The notes: generated from the sequence alone by a model not told the origin. Numbered from the stretch's first letter, positions 1 through 9,936 are shown. The stretch: 64,000 nucleotides of DNA from Rhizobium sp. RU33A (GCF_900156055.1 NZ_FTMQ01000007.1:1-64000), one strand, 5' to 3'. Numbers and translations are program-made.

Positions 1-3000
1 TCGCCGAGCCCGGCATTGATGACGTCATTGCCGTCACCGCCCGACACCACATCGTCGCCGTCCTCGCCACGCAGAATGTCCGAGCCGCCCTGACCGACCA
101 GAACATCCGTCCCGGCCCCACCCAGGATGGTGTCGTCTCCACCAGCGCCAAGCAACGCATCCGCAGAGGCCGTGCCGATCAGCGTCAGTGCTGCAATCGG
201 AACCGGCGTTGGTGTCGTTCCACCACCCGTGCCAGTACCGCCACCCGTGCCAGTACCGCCACCCGTGCCAGTACCGCCACCCGTGCCAGTACCGCCGCCT
301 GTGCCGGAGCCATCGTCGTCCCCTTCGCCTTCCGAGGCGCCGTCGTCGTCCTCCTCATCCTCACCGTCGTTTTCATCGTCGTTGTCGGTCTGGCCGTCAT
401 CGTCGCCATCACCGTCGTTATCATCATCCTCTTCGCCGCCATCGTTCGGGCCATCCTCGAGATCCGACGAGAAGATGTCTTCCGGCAGGCCGGTGAGACC
501 GGTATTGCGGGTGACGATGTCAGAGAAGCCCTGGCCATCGATGAAGTTTTCATAGAGGTCGAAATTGTCGAAGCGCTCCAGATAGTAGAGGCGATCCGCT
601 TCCTGCAGGCGATCGAACTGCTCATGCAGGACGACCCAGAAGGTATCGCCGGCCATGCCACCGTTGAAGTGCCTCTCGGCAAGACCACCGACCCAGAGGT
701 CGACGCGATCAATGCCCTTGACCAGACCGGTGCCATCGGGCTGGACCGCGACGACATTGCCGTTGATCGCCTTGAAGGCTGCGATCTTATCGGCCTGCAA
801 CACGAGATCCGGATAAGCTGCGATGAACTGCGCAAGCACGACATCGCTGAGCCCGTTGCGCTGCTGGAAGTCCTGCCAGCTCGAATAGGGGTTCATCGAG
901 CCCCCATTGGCTTCGAGGAACTCGACAGCGAACTTGATGTAGGGATCGGTCGAGGCCTGCAGATCGGCCTTGACCTGATTGAGGGTACCGAGACCGACGT
1001 CGCGTCCACGCGCCACGTTGAAGGCGAACAGATCGGCGCGGATACGGACGAGGTCGTTTCGAACCGCATTGACGACGTTGAAGTCGACGTCTTCCGCCGG
1101 TTGCTCGACGATGCCAGCAAGGATCGCACCGGTGCCGAGCTGTTCATAGCCGGGCTTCGGATCGTATCCCATCGCCTGCAGCTGGGCGATCTCTGCCGGT
1201 GTGAACACATCGTTGGTCGGGTTCAAGAAGGCATCGAACAGATTGACAGAGACGTTTTGCCCGTCCGGCCCCTTGACCGTGATCGTGTCGCCGATCAGCG
1301 AGTGGCCGATCCGGTAGACCGCAGCTGCAAACTCGTGGCTGATGCCGGCGTTTGCCGTGTCGTTGTAGCCTTCAAAGCCGTGGCTGCCGTTGCCCTGGAT
1401 GCCGCCGATGAGCGCATCGGCGAATTCCGTGAAGACGACGCGCTGGTACTCGGCCTCGTTGACCATCTTGGCGGCCTGGAAGAGCTCTTCTTGGGTGCCC
1501 TCAAAACCCGCAGCCTGCAACTTCTCGACATGGAAGTTGTGGTTGCGGGCCCAGATGGTGTGCATCGAGGTCAGCGTGAAGTTCTCGTTCGCACGGCCGT
1601 CACCACCGATATAGTGATCAAGCGGGCTGATGATCGGATTGGCGTCGAGAAGCAGGGCATGGCTCGAGCCCATGAAGTTCCCAGCGAGTTCCCGGACAAC
1701 GGTCATGTTGTAGCCACCCGCCTGCGTCCACAGGGTCGGATAGTATTCAAGCAGGGTCTTGCCAGCGCCGAGGCCCGGTCCTTCGAAGATGGTTCCGGCT
1801 GCCCGGTGATGGTCGAGCAGTTCGCGCAGCGTCGACATCAGGTGGAAACCCTCCGCCGAGGGATCTTCTGGTCCCATCAGGATGTGCGAACCGACACCGC
1901 GGGCGCCGTCGCTTTCCCGCAGGAACTGACCGACGATCACGTTCGAACCATAGACCTGGTTCTGGTCGACGTAAGGCGAGGTCTTGTTGATATGCTGGGG
2001 CGTATCACTCGCCGATTGCAGCGGGCTCGCCAGCGAGCCACGGGTGAGATCGGTGAAGTTGGCCGCCGTCGGTCCGGGGATGTCCGCACCGTCGATGATT
2101 ACCTTGCCGGCCCCACCCTTTGGCAGGAAGTCGAGACCGTGGTCGAAATACTGACCGAAGGCCATGAAGAAGATGTTGGCCTCGTTCGGTGCCTTCGGCA
2201 GGTTTGCCTCCTGCGCACCGATGGCATTGGAGATCGCCCGTGGATCGAGCCCGTCGAAGATTGGGTTGAGGGCCCGGTTGATGATATTGCCCTGGGCATC
2301 CAGCTCGACACCGGCGCCATAGCGGGCTTCGGTCAGGCGGAGGAAGGGCTGGTCGGCAGAGCCGAAGGTCGGATTGTCGATGTTGTTGCCGTTGCCCGAG
2401 AGATCACGGACGCCGCCAGCACCTGCCGTATCATCATCTCCTTCGAAGGCGGGCAAGCCCTTGAGGAGGTTCGTGATGCCCTGGATGTCGCGCGCCGTGT
2501 ATTCGAAGGCGCCCGCAGGGCCGGGAATTGTACCGGGGTTCTCGATCCCATGTTCGCTCGGGACAGCAAGCTTTGGCACCTCGCCCGAGAAGGTGATCGA
2601 GTGCGCCCCGTTCGAAAGTGTTTTCGTGCCGTCGCCGTTCTCTGTCAGCGCATAATCTGTCGGATTCGCGCCTTCGGGGATCTCAACGACATCCTGTGCA
2701 CGCAGGGTGCCGATGATGGTATCTTGGCCTCCGGCGGAACGGAACAGGATGCGGTGCGCAGAGGAAAGATCCGAAATGTTGACCGTGTCGTTTCCTTCGG
2801 AGCCTTCGATCGTGATCGTATTGAAGTTCAGGCTGGTCGGGTTGAAGTTACCGACCGGGATGACCAGATCGTTGCCCGGACCAGTGTTGATGATGATTTC
2901 CTCGATATTGTCGAGCTCGGCGATCACGTTGTTGTTGGCCGTGCCATTGCGAGTGATAACGATCTCGGTGTTGGCATTGAGAGTCCGGCCAGGCAGCGCG

Positions 3001-6000
3001 AGCCAGTCGGCTCGGGCATAGATGCGATAGGTTTCTGCTGTATTGTTTCCGTTGACGATGAAGGTGTCATTGGTGCCTGCGCCACCATCGATGAAGTCGC
3101 GACCATCTGTACGGGTAAAGACCGGTATCCCCAGTACCACGATCGGATTATCCACCGTCCAGCTAATGGTGTCATCGCCAGCGCCAGCGTTGATCGTGTC
3201 ATTGCCACCATTACCTGCGATGACATCGGCCCCATTTGTGCCGTTGATGTTAGTGCCAAGAGCACTTCCGCCGATCGTGTCACCGACGGGAGTGGTCGGT
3301 GTGGAGGTCACCGTCGTCAGCGCACCAGCGCCATCGGTATACGTGACTTGAACGCGCAGCAGATTGCCGACCTGCGCCGCGACGGGCGTGAAAGTCGACG
3401 CGGTGGCAGCTGCGATGTTACCCCAGGTCGCCCCATTGTTGGTCGACACTTGCCACTGATAGGCAAATGTACCGAGGCCATCCGGATCCGCAATACCTGC
3501 CGTATTGACGGACAGTTGTTGGGGCCGAGTGGGCGTCAGATCGGAAATCACGGGAACGCCGCTCTGACCTTCCTGCGCGTTGGTTACGGTGACCGCGAGA
3601 GCCTGGGTGTCGACTGCAATTCCGTCCGAGACCTGGACCACAACGTCATAGACGTTGTTGCCGCCGGCATCCGTCGGTGCTTCGAAGTTCGGCGCAGAAA
3701 TGAACGACAGAACACCAGTGTTCTCGTCAATCGAGAACAATCCTGCATCTGCCCCACCGCTGATCGAATAGGTCAGCACCTGACCCGCATCGAGCTCCGT
3801 TGCGGTTACGGTGGTAACGACGGTCGAGTTTTCGGGACGAGAGATCGTGGTCGTATCACCGCCCCCGTTCGACGTGATGACGGGTGGCCGGTTCAGTAGA
3901 TCTTGGAGCAAGACTGTCGAACCGTCTCCGAAGCGCAAGGCTTCGATGTTCGACAGGCGGTCTGTTCCGTCAGACGTAACGAGCCCAAGCGTACCGTCTG
4001 GATCGACCGATACATGGGTGACAGTGACGCTACCATCCGCGTTGCGTGTGAACGAGTAATTTTCGCGAACGTCGGAATAGACTGCGACATCGACATCGCC
4101 CGTTTTGCCGCCGTTTACGATTTCGCGAACGATTTCCATCTGGCCCGGTGTGATGGTCCGCGCCAGCAGAAGATCAGACAGCGCCTTGCCTCCCAAGGCG
4201 GGTGCAGTGTTCGCCGGGATTTCGCCGTTGACCAGCTTGGACTCGAGATAGACCGGACCCGCCAGGCTGTCTGCCGTATAGATAGTCGCGCCGTCCTTGA
4301 TACGGATCCGCACGTTAAGCCAGGCATCGCCATCGATGACGTCGTCGCCACCGCGGCCTTCGATGAGGTCGCTGCCGCCGCCGCCGAGCAGGATATTGCC
4401 ATCGTCGAAGGCGATTTCAGCCTCGCGGGCGGCTTCGCCGACAGCTGTACTCGTCTGGACGAGGTTGCCCAGCAGTTCTCGCAGGCCGGCGATGCGATCG
4501 ATGCCTGCCTGGCTGAGGTGGTGCTTGACCATGGTGTTTTCGGCGCCGGCAAGATTGGCGTCGGGCTCGGCCTCGGGATCCGGCGTCGACGGGAAGGCCG
4601 TCGCGCGATTGTCACCGCGAAGCACGTCGTTTTGCTTGTAACCCGAAAGACCTTCGACAGCGTCGAAGCGGTTGCGCAGGATGTCTTGCTGGTCGGTCGT
4701 GAAAATCGGCTTGGTCAGATCCGCATCGGCATTCTCGCTATTGCCCTTGTAGATCGCCCAGTCGTAGCCCCACATGCCTTCATTGCGCATGACGCTTTCG
4801 CCCTGCACCATGATGTCGTCGCCGGACTCGGCGTCGAAGTCATGCTCGTTTTCACCGGCAAACATGACGTCATGGCCGAGGATCGTCGAGTTGAAGAAGA
4901 GTTCGGAATTGTCGCCGGCTGTCGTGTCGAAGCCGTTGCCGCCCTCAATCCAGTCGTCGCCTTCGTTGCCGAGCAGGAAGTCGCCGCCTTCGCCGCCGAG
5001 CATGAAGTCGTCACCCTCGCCACCGAACATTTCCTTGCCATCGGGGCCGGCGATCAACACGTCAGAGCCCTGGTTGCCAAAGACAAGCGCCAGGCCAGAG
5101 CCGCCATGGACGACGTCGTCTCCTTCCTCACCCATGAGGAAGTCGGTCTCACCGATGTCGGTCCCCGAGTTGGTGATGATGTCGTTGCCTTCACCCCCGT
5201 GGATCTTGTCGACACCATAGCCGGCTTCGATCCGGTCATTTCCGCCACGGCCCCAGACGGTGTCGTCGCCGCCACCAGAAATGATGGTGTCGTCATCGTC
5301 AGTGCCCTGGATCAAGGCGTGATCGAGGCTGTTGAACTGGAGGAAATTGGTGCTCGCATCCCGCTGCACCATGGGCGACAGCGCGTTCTGGAAGAGATCG
5401 GTGCCCGTCGGATCGGTGTAACCCCACTTCCTCTGCTCATCGCGGTCGACATAAAGCACGTGATCCGGGACTGAGAAGATGTCGCCCGGCACGGCATATC
5501 CGGTCTCGCCGATATCGGTGTTGCGGATGACCATTTCGGCGAAGGAATTGGCTTCCAGTTCGTTGAGAAGGTTCAGACCCTGGGTGCGCGACAGATAGTA
5601 GAAACGGTCGCCGTTCTGCAGGTTTTCAAGCTGGAGTTCGAAGACGAAGGAGAAGGTCGAGCCCAGCATGCCGCCGAAGGCCATCTTCTTTTCGGCCAGA
5701 CCGCCGATCCAGAGATCTACGTCGTTGAGGCCGCCGAGATCGGTGAAGTAGTCATTGGTGCCATTGTCGATACCATTCAGGAAGTCCAGGCGATCAGCAG
5801 GAGAGTCGACTGTCTGGAACACCAAGTTCATCGCCGCTTCGCGCTTTGCATCTGCAGTGGTCGCGGACGTGATTGAGGAGTGCGTTCCATAGGCAGCGAT
5901 AAAGTTTACGATCGAGGCCGGGTTCTTGAGGTTCATGCCGAAGTCGACCCAGTTCTTGTAGGGGTCGAGCTGTGTGTCGCCGTTGGCAATTTCCTTGAAT

Positions 6001-8117
6001 TGGGCGCGCGCAGCATTGAGGCCAGGAAGACCGGTCTCGCGGCCGCGAGCGATGTTCAGCGCCGCAAGGTCGAGCGGAATGCCAACCAGATGGTTGCGCA
6101 GAACGTCCGTGACGAATTCGTCGATCTCGTTGCCAACCTGCCCGGTCATGCCGCGAATGACGGCGCCGGCGCCCTGGTCGGCGGTGATCTGACCCGGTGC
6201 GTAAGCTGTCGGGTTCAGGAAGGCGGTGAACAGGTCCATTGAGGTCTTTGGTGCCGGCACGATAACGCCAGCCGCCGTCTCGCTGGGCAAGCCAACCCTA
6301 TCGACCGTCTCATTCAGCATCGAGTGGCCGAAGCGATAGACGACGTGCGCGAACTCGGCGAAGATTGCCGGATTGATATCCATCGAAGGATTGAAGACGA
6401 AGGCGTCGACATCCGGCTGGACCTTGCGGGCGAACTCTTCGAAGACCAGATGCTGGTACTGCATTTCGGTGGTGAAGCGTGCAGCCTGGAACAGACGCTC
6501 GCCATCCCAGTTCAGCGTGGCAAGGTTGCCCGGCAGAGCCGTCACGTCCGTCGCGAGCCATTCGTTCAGGAAGGCGAAGTTGCCGCTTTGGGCCGCAGCG
6601 ATCGCCTGAGCCTTTACCTGCTCGACAATGCGGTTGTGCTCGGAGTGGAAAATGTGGTGGACCGCGGTCAGGCCGATGTTTTCGTTGCCGCGACCGTCGC
6701 CCGTGACGAAATGCGCGTCGAGCAGTTCGTTGTCATAGGTCGTTGCCTGGCCAAGCGTATTCAGCTGGATAGCGTTGTTTGCGACATTGTCGGCATCCGC
6801 CCCTTTCATGATGGGGGCGGTTGAAGGATCCCGGTCATGATCGACCATTCCGGGGACCGCATTGTGGGCGATATCGTCGAGGAAGGCGTGGTTTGTCAGT
6901 ACGGCATTTGCAAGGCTGATCGGCGTTGTCAGATTGCCTTCGACCCAAACGATGTTGTTGGGAGTGCCGGTCGCAACCATTGGAAGACCGTTCGGCCCGC
7001 GCACGAACTCGCCATAGGCATCCATCTTGAAGAGCGGAACGGTTCCGACGAGCTTGTCGGTCAGCTCGACGCCCAGCATCTTCGCCGCCTGTTCCTTCAC
7101 CTCGGCCCAGGTTGCAATCCCCTTGGAGCCTTCAAGAAGGTGACCCGTCGATACGGGTTTGCCGTCGACGAGTTTGTACTCACGCAGGAAAAGCTGCTTG
7201 GAGGCGACGGAGGAGTAGGTCTGGTTCTGATCGACGAACGGCGTGGTCAGGTTGAGCGGCTGTTGTGGCGCGCGTGTCAGCACCATGTAGTTGGTGAAAC
7301 TGCCGGGAACATAAAGCGGGTCATCCGGCGCCAGCGGAATGTAGATTTTCTCGTTGCCCCCCTTCTGAACCAGGTCGAGGCCGTGATCGAAGAACTGACC
7401 GAACAGCGTGAACCACGAGTTATAGGATGCCGAGAGCCCCTCATCCGGCGCCACGTTCTCGATCAGGATGGAGGGACCGTCGAACTTGATGCTGTACTCT
7501 TCCTCAATGTCGGCGGCCACCCGTTTTGTAGCCTCCGCGATCAAGACTGCGTCCGTCTTGAAAGGAGCGGTTCCTACTGGCGTTACGGCTTGGAGAGCTG
7601 CGGCAAAGTCGGCCCTGATATCATTGATCGCCGCCATCAGATCGCCGGAGTAGCCGGCCTGCACGAGTGCGGTGTAAATGGCGGCTGGATTCGCGAGTGT
7701 CTGATCGACGATCAAGTTCGAGATCAGTCTTGGATCCGCATCGGCGACGGCGCCGGTCGGGTTGTAGGCGCCTGGCACAACCGTGCCGGACTGCAGTGTG
7801 AAAGTGTCCCCGTCGGTTGCGCGCCATTCGTCGCCCAGCAGGTCGAGGAACGGCTGATCGACGGCGCCCCAATTCTCGCGACCGGCGCCCAGATTGTTGA
7901 AGCTGCCGTCGACGGTGCGCAGACCGTAGGGTACGTGCTCGGCGCTGATCGCGAGCGTCGCGCCGGGCGTGCCCGCCGGCACCAAGTTGCCGAGCTCATC
8001 GACCCAGATATTCATGAGGGCCTTCGCATCGGCTCCAGAATGAGCGATCGAGTTTGCTTCGGCGATCTTAATCTGCCGCAGGATGAATTCGAGATCGTGC
8101 TGGTTGACCTGGACCAT
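1..8117 (-). CDS. Giant secreted RTX protein with two animal-type haem peroxidase domains (peroxicin-like), 3' end outside window
   Basis: The minus strand reads open in one frame from about 8117 to the left edge (about 2705 codons), spot-checked near 4379 and 656. Peroxidase domain 1 has a distal His motif GQFFDHG near residue 241, GDGRGNENIGL with its Arg, a proximal RFGHS near 597 and a NIARGRETGL motif. RTX nonapeptides (GGxGxDxxx) follow at about 940-1050 and 1240-1260, a cadherin-like repeat (1409-1510) and more RTX (1620-1650). Domain 2 repeats the whole haem signature: GQYFDHG near 1994, GDGRANENFTL, RIGHS near 2271 and NVARGRDVGL. An Asp/Glu-rich linker, a (TGTGGG)n linker and further RTX repeats then run off the edge. 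Expected to be exported by a type I system, fold on calcium and oxidise halides or phenols; substrate unknown. ATG 8117 is chosen; an in-frame ATG at 8240 would add 41 residues and is preceded directly by a stop. Confidence 0.9.
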   Translation of the reverse strand, partial: MVQVNQHDLEFILRQIKIAEANSIAHSGADAKALMNIWVDELGNLVPAGTPGATLAISAEHVPYGLRTVDGSFNNLGAGRENWGAVDQPFLDLLGDEWRATDGDTFTLQSGTVVPGAYNPTGAVADADPRLISNLIVDQTLANPAAIYTALVQAGYSGDLMAAINDIRADFAAALQAVTPVGTAPFKTDAVLIAEATKRVAADIEEEYSIKFDGPSILIENVAPDEGLSASYNSWFTLFGQFFDHGLDLVQKGGNEKIYIPLAPDDPLYVPGSFTNYMVLTRAPQQPLNLTTPFVDQNQTYSSVASKQLFLREYKLVDGKPVSTGHLLEGSKGIATWAEVKEQAAKMLGVELTDKLVGTVPLFKMDAYGEFVRGPNGLPMVATGTPNNIVWVEGNLTTPISLANAVLTNHAFLDDIAHNAVPGMVDHDRDPSTAPIMKGADADNVANNAIQLNTLGQATTYDNELLDAHFVTGDGRGNENIGLTAVHHIFHSEHNRIVEQVKAQAIAAAQSGNFAFLNEWLATDVTALPGNLATLNWDGERLFQAARFTTEMQYQHLVFEEFARKVQPDVDAFVFNPSMDINPAIFAEFAHVVYRFGHSMLNETVDRVGLPSETAAGVIVPAPKTSMDLFTAFLNPTAYAPGQITADQGAGAVIRGMTGQVGNEIDEFVTDVLRNHLVGIPLDLAALNIARGRETGLPGLNAARAQFKEIANGDTQLDPYKNWVDFGMNLKNPASIVNFIAAYGTHSSITSATTADAKREAAMNLVFQTVDSPADRLDFLNGIDNGTNDYFTDLGGLNDVDLWIGGLAEKKMAFGGMLGSTFSFVFELQLENLQNGDRFYYLSRTQGLNLLNELEANSFAEMVIRNTDIGETGYAVPGDIFSVPDHVLYVDRDEQRKWGYTDPTGTDLFQNALSPMVQRDASTNFLQFNSLDHALIQGTDDDDTIISGGGDDTVWGRGGNDRIEAGYGVDKIHGGEGNDIITNSGTDIGETDFLMGEEGDDVVHGGSGLALVFGNQGSDVLIAGPDGKEMFGGEGDDFMLGGEGGDFLLGNEGDDWIEGGNGFDTTAGDNSELFFNSTILGHDVMFAGENEHDFDAESGDDIMVQGESVMRNEGMWGYDWAIYKGNSENADADLTKPIFTTDQQDILRNRFDAVEGLSGYKQNDVLRGDNRATAFPSTPDPEAEPDANLAGAENTMVKHHLSQAGIDRIAGLRELLGNLVQTSTAVGEAAREAEIAFDDGNILLGGGGSDLIEGRGGDDVIDGDAWLNVRIRIKDGATIYTADSLAGPVYLESKLVNGEIPANTAPALGGKALSDLLLARTITPGQMEIVREIVNGGKTGDVDVAVYSDVRENYSFTRNADGSVTVTHVSVDPDGTLGLVTSDGTDRLSNIEALRFGDGSTVLLQDLLNRPPVITSNGGGDTTTISRPENSTVVTTVTATELDAGQVLTYSISGGADAGLFSIDENTGVLSFISAPNFEAPTDAGGNNVYDVVVQVSDGIAVDTQALAVTVTNAQEGQSGVPVISDLTPTRPQQLSVNTAGIADPDGLGTFAYQWQVSTNNGATWGNIAAATASTFTPVAAQVGNLLRVQVTYTDGAGALTTVTSTPTTPVGDTIGGSALGTNINGTNGADVIAGNGGNDTINAGAGDDTISWTVDNPIVVLGIPVFTRTDGRDFIDGGAGTNDTFIVNGNNTAETYRIYARADWLALPGRTLNANTEIVITRNGTANNNVIAELDNIEEIIINTGPGNDLVIPVGNFNPTSLNFNTITIEGSEGNDTVNISDLSSAHRILFRSAGGQDTIIGTLRAQDVVEIPEGANPTDYALTENGDGTKTLSNGAHSITFSGEVPKLAVPSEHGIENPGTIPGPAGAFEYTARDIQGITNLLKGLPAFEGDDDTAGAGGVRDLSGNGNNIDNPTFGSADQPFLRLTEARYGAGVELDAQGNIINRALNPIFDGLDPRAISNAIGAQEANLPKAPNEANIFFMAFGQYFDHGLDFLPKGGAGKVIIDGADIPGPTAANFTDLTRGSLASPLQSASDTPQHINKTSPYVDQNQVYGSNVIVGQFLRESDGARGVGSHILMGPEDPSAEGFHLMSTLRELLDHHRAAGTIFEGPGLGAGKTLLEYYPTLWTQAGGYNMTVVRELAGNFMGSSHALLLDANPIISPLDHYIGGDGRANENFTLTSMHTIWARNHNFHVEKLQAAGFEGTQEELFQAAKMVNEAEYQRVVFTEFADALIGGIQGNGSHGFEGYNDTANAGISHEFAAAVYRIGHSLIGDTITVKGPDGQNVSVNLFDAFLNPTNDVFTPAEIAQLQAMGYDPKPGYEQLGTGAILAGIVEQPAEDVDFNVVNAVRNDLVRIRADLFAFNVARGRDVGLGTLNQVKADLQASTDPYIKFAVEFLEANGGSMNPYSSWQDFQQRNGLSDVVLAQFIAAYPDLVLQADKIAAFKAINGNVVAVQPDGTGLVKGIDRVDLWVGGLAERHFNGGMAGDTFWVVLHEQFDRLQEADRLYYLERFDNFDLYENFIDGQGFSDIVTRNTGLTGLPEDIFSSDLEDGPNDGGEEDDDNDGDGDDDGQTDNDDENDGEDEEDDDGASEGEGDDDGSGTGGGTGTGGGTGTGGGTGTGGGTGTGGGTTPTPVPIAALTLIGTASADALLGAGGDDTILGGAGTDVLVGQGGSDILRGEDGDDVVSGGDGNDVINAGLG
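223..302. repeat. 18-bp tandem repeat encoding a TGTGGG linker
   Basis: The unit GCCAGTACCGCCACCCGT is repeated head to tail: exact at 231-248, 249-266 and 267-284, partial at 223-230 and degenerate at 285-302. It lies inside the giant peroxidase gene and encodes, on the minus strand, a flexible Thr-Gly linker between an acidic stretch and the C-terminal RTX repeats. Copy number is likely to vary between strains. Confidence 0.9.
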
Positions 8118-8247
8118 GCTTTTATCGGGGAAGCCCCCGCCTCCGATGTTCGCCCCTGTACGTCCTGTCAGGGTTTTGTCAGGAGAGCAGGGTCTCACAG
8201 CCACGCGGAATGGTAAGGGTACTTGGTCTCGCGAAATCATGGATCAA

Positions 8248-8279
8248 AGTCCAAACTTAGTTCGGACCTTGGTCTGAAC
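8248..8279. promoter_or_regulatory. Overlapping dyads made of three similar half-sites upstream of the peroxidase gene
   Basis: Two near-perfect palindromes share a middle arm: GTCCAAAC-TTA-GTTCGGAC followed by GTTCGGACC-TT-GGTCTGAAC. The three half-sites fit GTTYRGAC in alternating orientation. The element lies upstream of the minus-strand peroxidase gene and about 150 bp before the kinase gene, so it could be an operator for either. The neighbouring NarL/LuxR-type response regulator is the obvious candidate ligand, but that is inference. Confidence 0.5.
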
Positions 8280-8432
8280 TTCTGCAGAACGCAGTCGACA
8301 AGAAGACTTAAGCGTGCATCAATTCAATCCCAAGTGTAGGCGGGAAAACTGCATCACTATACTGGGTGCCTCTGGAAGGCGCGGGGGGAAGGGAAAACCG
8401 ATGCTGATGCTCTGGGCAGAACTCGGCCCGGT

Positions 8433-9872
8433 GTGATGAACACCAAGTCGAAGAAGATAGCACATGAAACTGCGGCGCCATCCTTGGTCCAGGGCGCCTG
8501 GCTCAGGCTGAAATCCCTGTCCTTGTCGGCACAGTTCCTGATTGCGGCATCCCTGATCGTGTTTGGTCTGATGACCGGCGTGAGCCTGTTTGTCGCCGCA
8601 CAGGTCGAAAAGGCGGCCCGGAATGCGGCGGGCTCCGCAGGAGCCGTCAGACTTCAGACTCTCGTCGCTCCCCTTGTGGAGCCCTCGGAAAACGGGGCCT
8701 TCCGCTTCGATGACGAGTTTCAGGCCAGGGTTACCAATCTGATCGGGACAGGACCCCCAGGACAGCGGATCATCAACATCAAGATCTGGTCCGCCGATGG
8801 CCGACAGGTCTATCCATCCGCGCCTACCGAGGGGCCGGCGCTTTTCGAAGAGCTGGAACAAGCCCTCGCCGGAAGGACGACCGTCTCCCGGACCACGGTT
8901 GCAAAACACGCCTATACGGACGAAGAGGAAGCTCAGTCTCTTCTGGAGGTCTACAGCCCCCTGATCAGGTCGCCCGAAGGTAAGGTTTTGCTGGCGGGCG
9001 AGGTCTACGAAGAATCCGAAGTGCTCGAACGGCAGATTGCCGAGACCCGGCAAACGTCGATGGCTGGCGTCTTTCTTCTGTCTGTCCCGATGCTGTCACT
9101 GCTTTATCTTGTGGTCAGGCGAGGCGCGCAGCTTATCGAACAACAGCGCCGAACTCTGAAGGAAAGCCTCCGCAACGCCATCGAGCTGTCGGTTGAAAAC
9201 AATCGCCTCCGCCTCCTCGCCGATAATGCGCGGACAGAAGCCGGCAAGCTGAACGAGCGCATCCTGGATCAGATCGGTGCGGACCTGCATGATGGTTCGG
9301 TTCAGCTTCTCACGCTCCTGAAGCTGCGTTTGAGTGATCTGGTCACGCCGCGGCCGGATGTCTCCCCAGAGATGCGGGATGCCCTCACCAAGATCCTGGA
9401 TCTCGTGGGCAGCGTTCTCGATGAAGTCCGAAACCTGTCGGCCGGGTTGGTGCTTCCCGAGCTCGAGCATGCCACCATCGACGAAGCTCTTCAGCTTGCA
9501 ACCAAGCGTTACCTCGAGATCACGGGACGTGAAACAGTGTTGACTGGATGCGCCGGCACGGATCTGCGCATTCCTGATCTGTCGATCTGCCTCTACCGGT
9601 TCGTTCTCGAAGGGCTGATGAACAGCTACCGTCACGCCCACGGCAATTCTCATATGGTGCGCTGCAGCTTCAAACGCGGACGTCTGTTCGTCGCGGTGGT
9701 CGATGTTGGCCAGCGCCCGGTCTTGTCGTCAAAACGTGAGGTGCAGAGGGCTCGATTGGGCAAGGTCAGCCAGAAGCGACGCGTTCGCACATTTGGTGGT
9801 CGGGTACGCTATTTCCCTCGCAGAAACGGTTCATTTGTGGTGGCTAGCTTGCCGATTGGAAACGTCGACTGA
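8433..9872 (+). CDS. Membrane sensor histidine kinase (HisKA_3 type) with a divergent ATP-binding domain
   Basis: The protein has 479 residues, starting at GTG 8433 or the adjacent ATG 8436. A first membrane helix lies at about 33-55 (LSAQFLIAASLIVFGL), an extracytoplasmic sensor at about 56-209, and a second helix near 210-228. The dimerisation/phosphoacceptor region contains IGADLHDG with His286, typical of NarX/DegS-like kinases that pair with NarL-type regulators. The N box keeps its Asn (EGLMNSYRHAHG). The G1 box reads VDVGQRPV instead of DxGxG, and the usual GxxGMRERV stretch reads GKVSQKRRV, so ATP binding may be altered. It converges on the response regulator gene at 9937-10593. The input signal is unknown. 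Confidence 0.85.
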   Translation: MMNTKSKKIAHETAAPSLVQGAWLRLKSLSLSAQFLIAASLIVFGLMTGVSLFVAAQVEKAARNAAGSAGAVRLQTLVAPLVEPSENGAFRFDDEFQARVTNLIGTGPPGQRIINIKIWSADGRQVYPSAPTEGPALFEELEQALAGRTTVSRTTVAKHAYTDEEEAQSLLEVYSPLIRSPEGKVLLAGEVYEESEVLERQIAETRQTSMAGVFLLSVPMLSLLYLVVRRGAQLIEQQRRTLKESLRNAIELSVENNRLRLLADNARTEAGKLNERILDQIGADLHDGSVQLLTLLKLRLSDLVTPRPDVSPEMRDALTKILDLVGSVLDEVRNLSAGLVLPELEHATIDEALQLATKRYLEITGRETVLTGCAGTDLRIPDLSICLYRFVLEGLMNSYRHAHGNSHMVRCSFKRGRLFVAVVDVGQRPVLSSKREVQRARLGKVSQKRRVRTFGGRVRYFPRRNGSFVVASLPIGNVD

Positions 9873-9881
9873 TAGCAAGTG

Positions 9882-9913
9882 CCGATTCTAAGAAGCGGAT
9901 TCTATCGGTTTTT
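9882..9913. terminator. Weak stem with T-run between convergent kinase and regulator genes
   Basis: Arms CCGAT (9882-9886) and ATCGG (9904-9908) flank a 17-nt loop and are followed by TTTTT. The place between two convergent stops suits a terminator for the kinase gene, but the stem is short, so support is modest. Confidence 0.3.
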
Positions 9914-9936
9914 ATCATCGACACTTGGTATAATCG

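Noticed and set aside
624..3899. A 1091-codon open frame on the plus strand
   Set aside because: It is the antisense frame of the giant RTX peroxidase gene. Its composition (Asp/Val/Arg-rich without a fold) and the clear RTX, cadherin-like and peroxidase motifs on the minus strand show which strand codes.
3903..8216. Further plus-strand frames of 523, 166 and 459 codons
   Set aside because: Also antisense to the peroxidase gene; no ribosome binding site and no family motif.
8248..8279. The three-half-site element as a lux box
   Set aside because: The dyad is 20 bp long like a lux box but lacks the CT-N12-AG positions, and no acyl-homoserine-lactone synthase gene is nearby.
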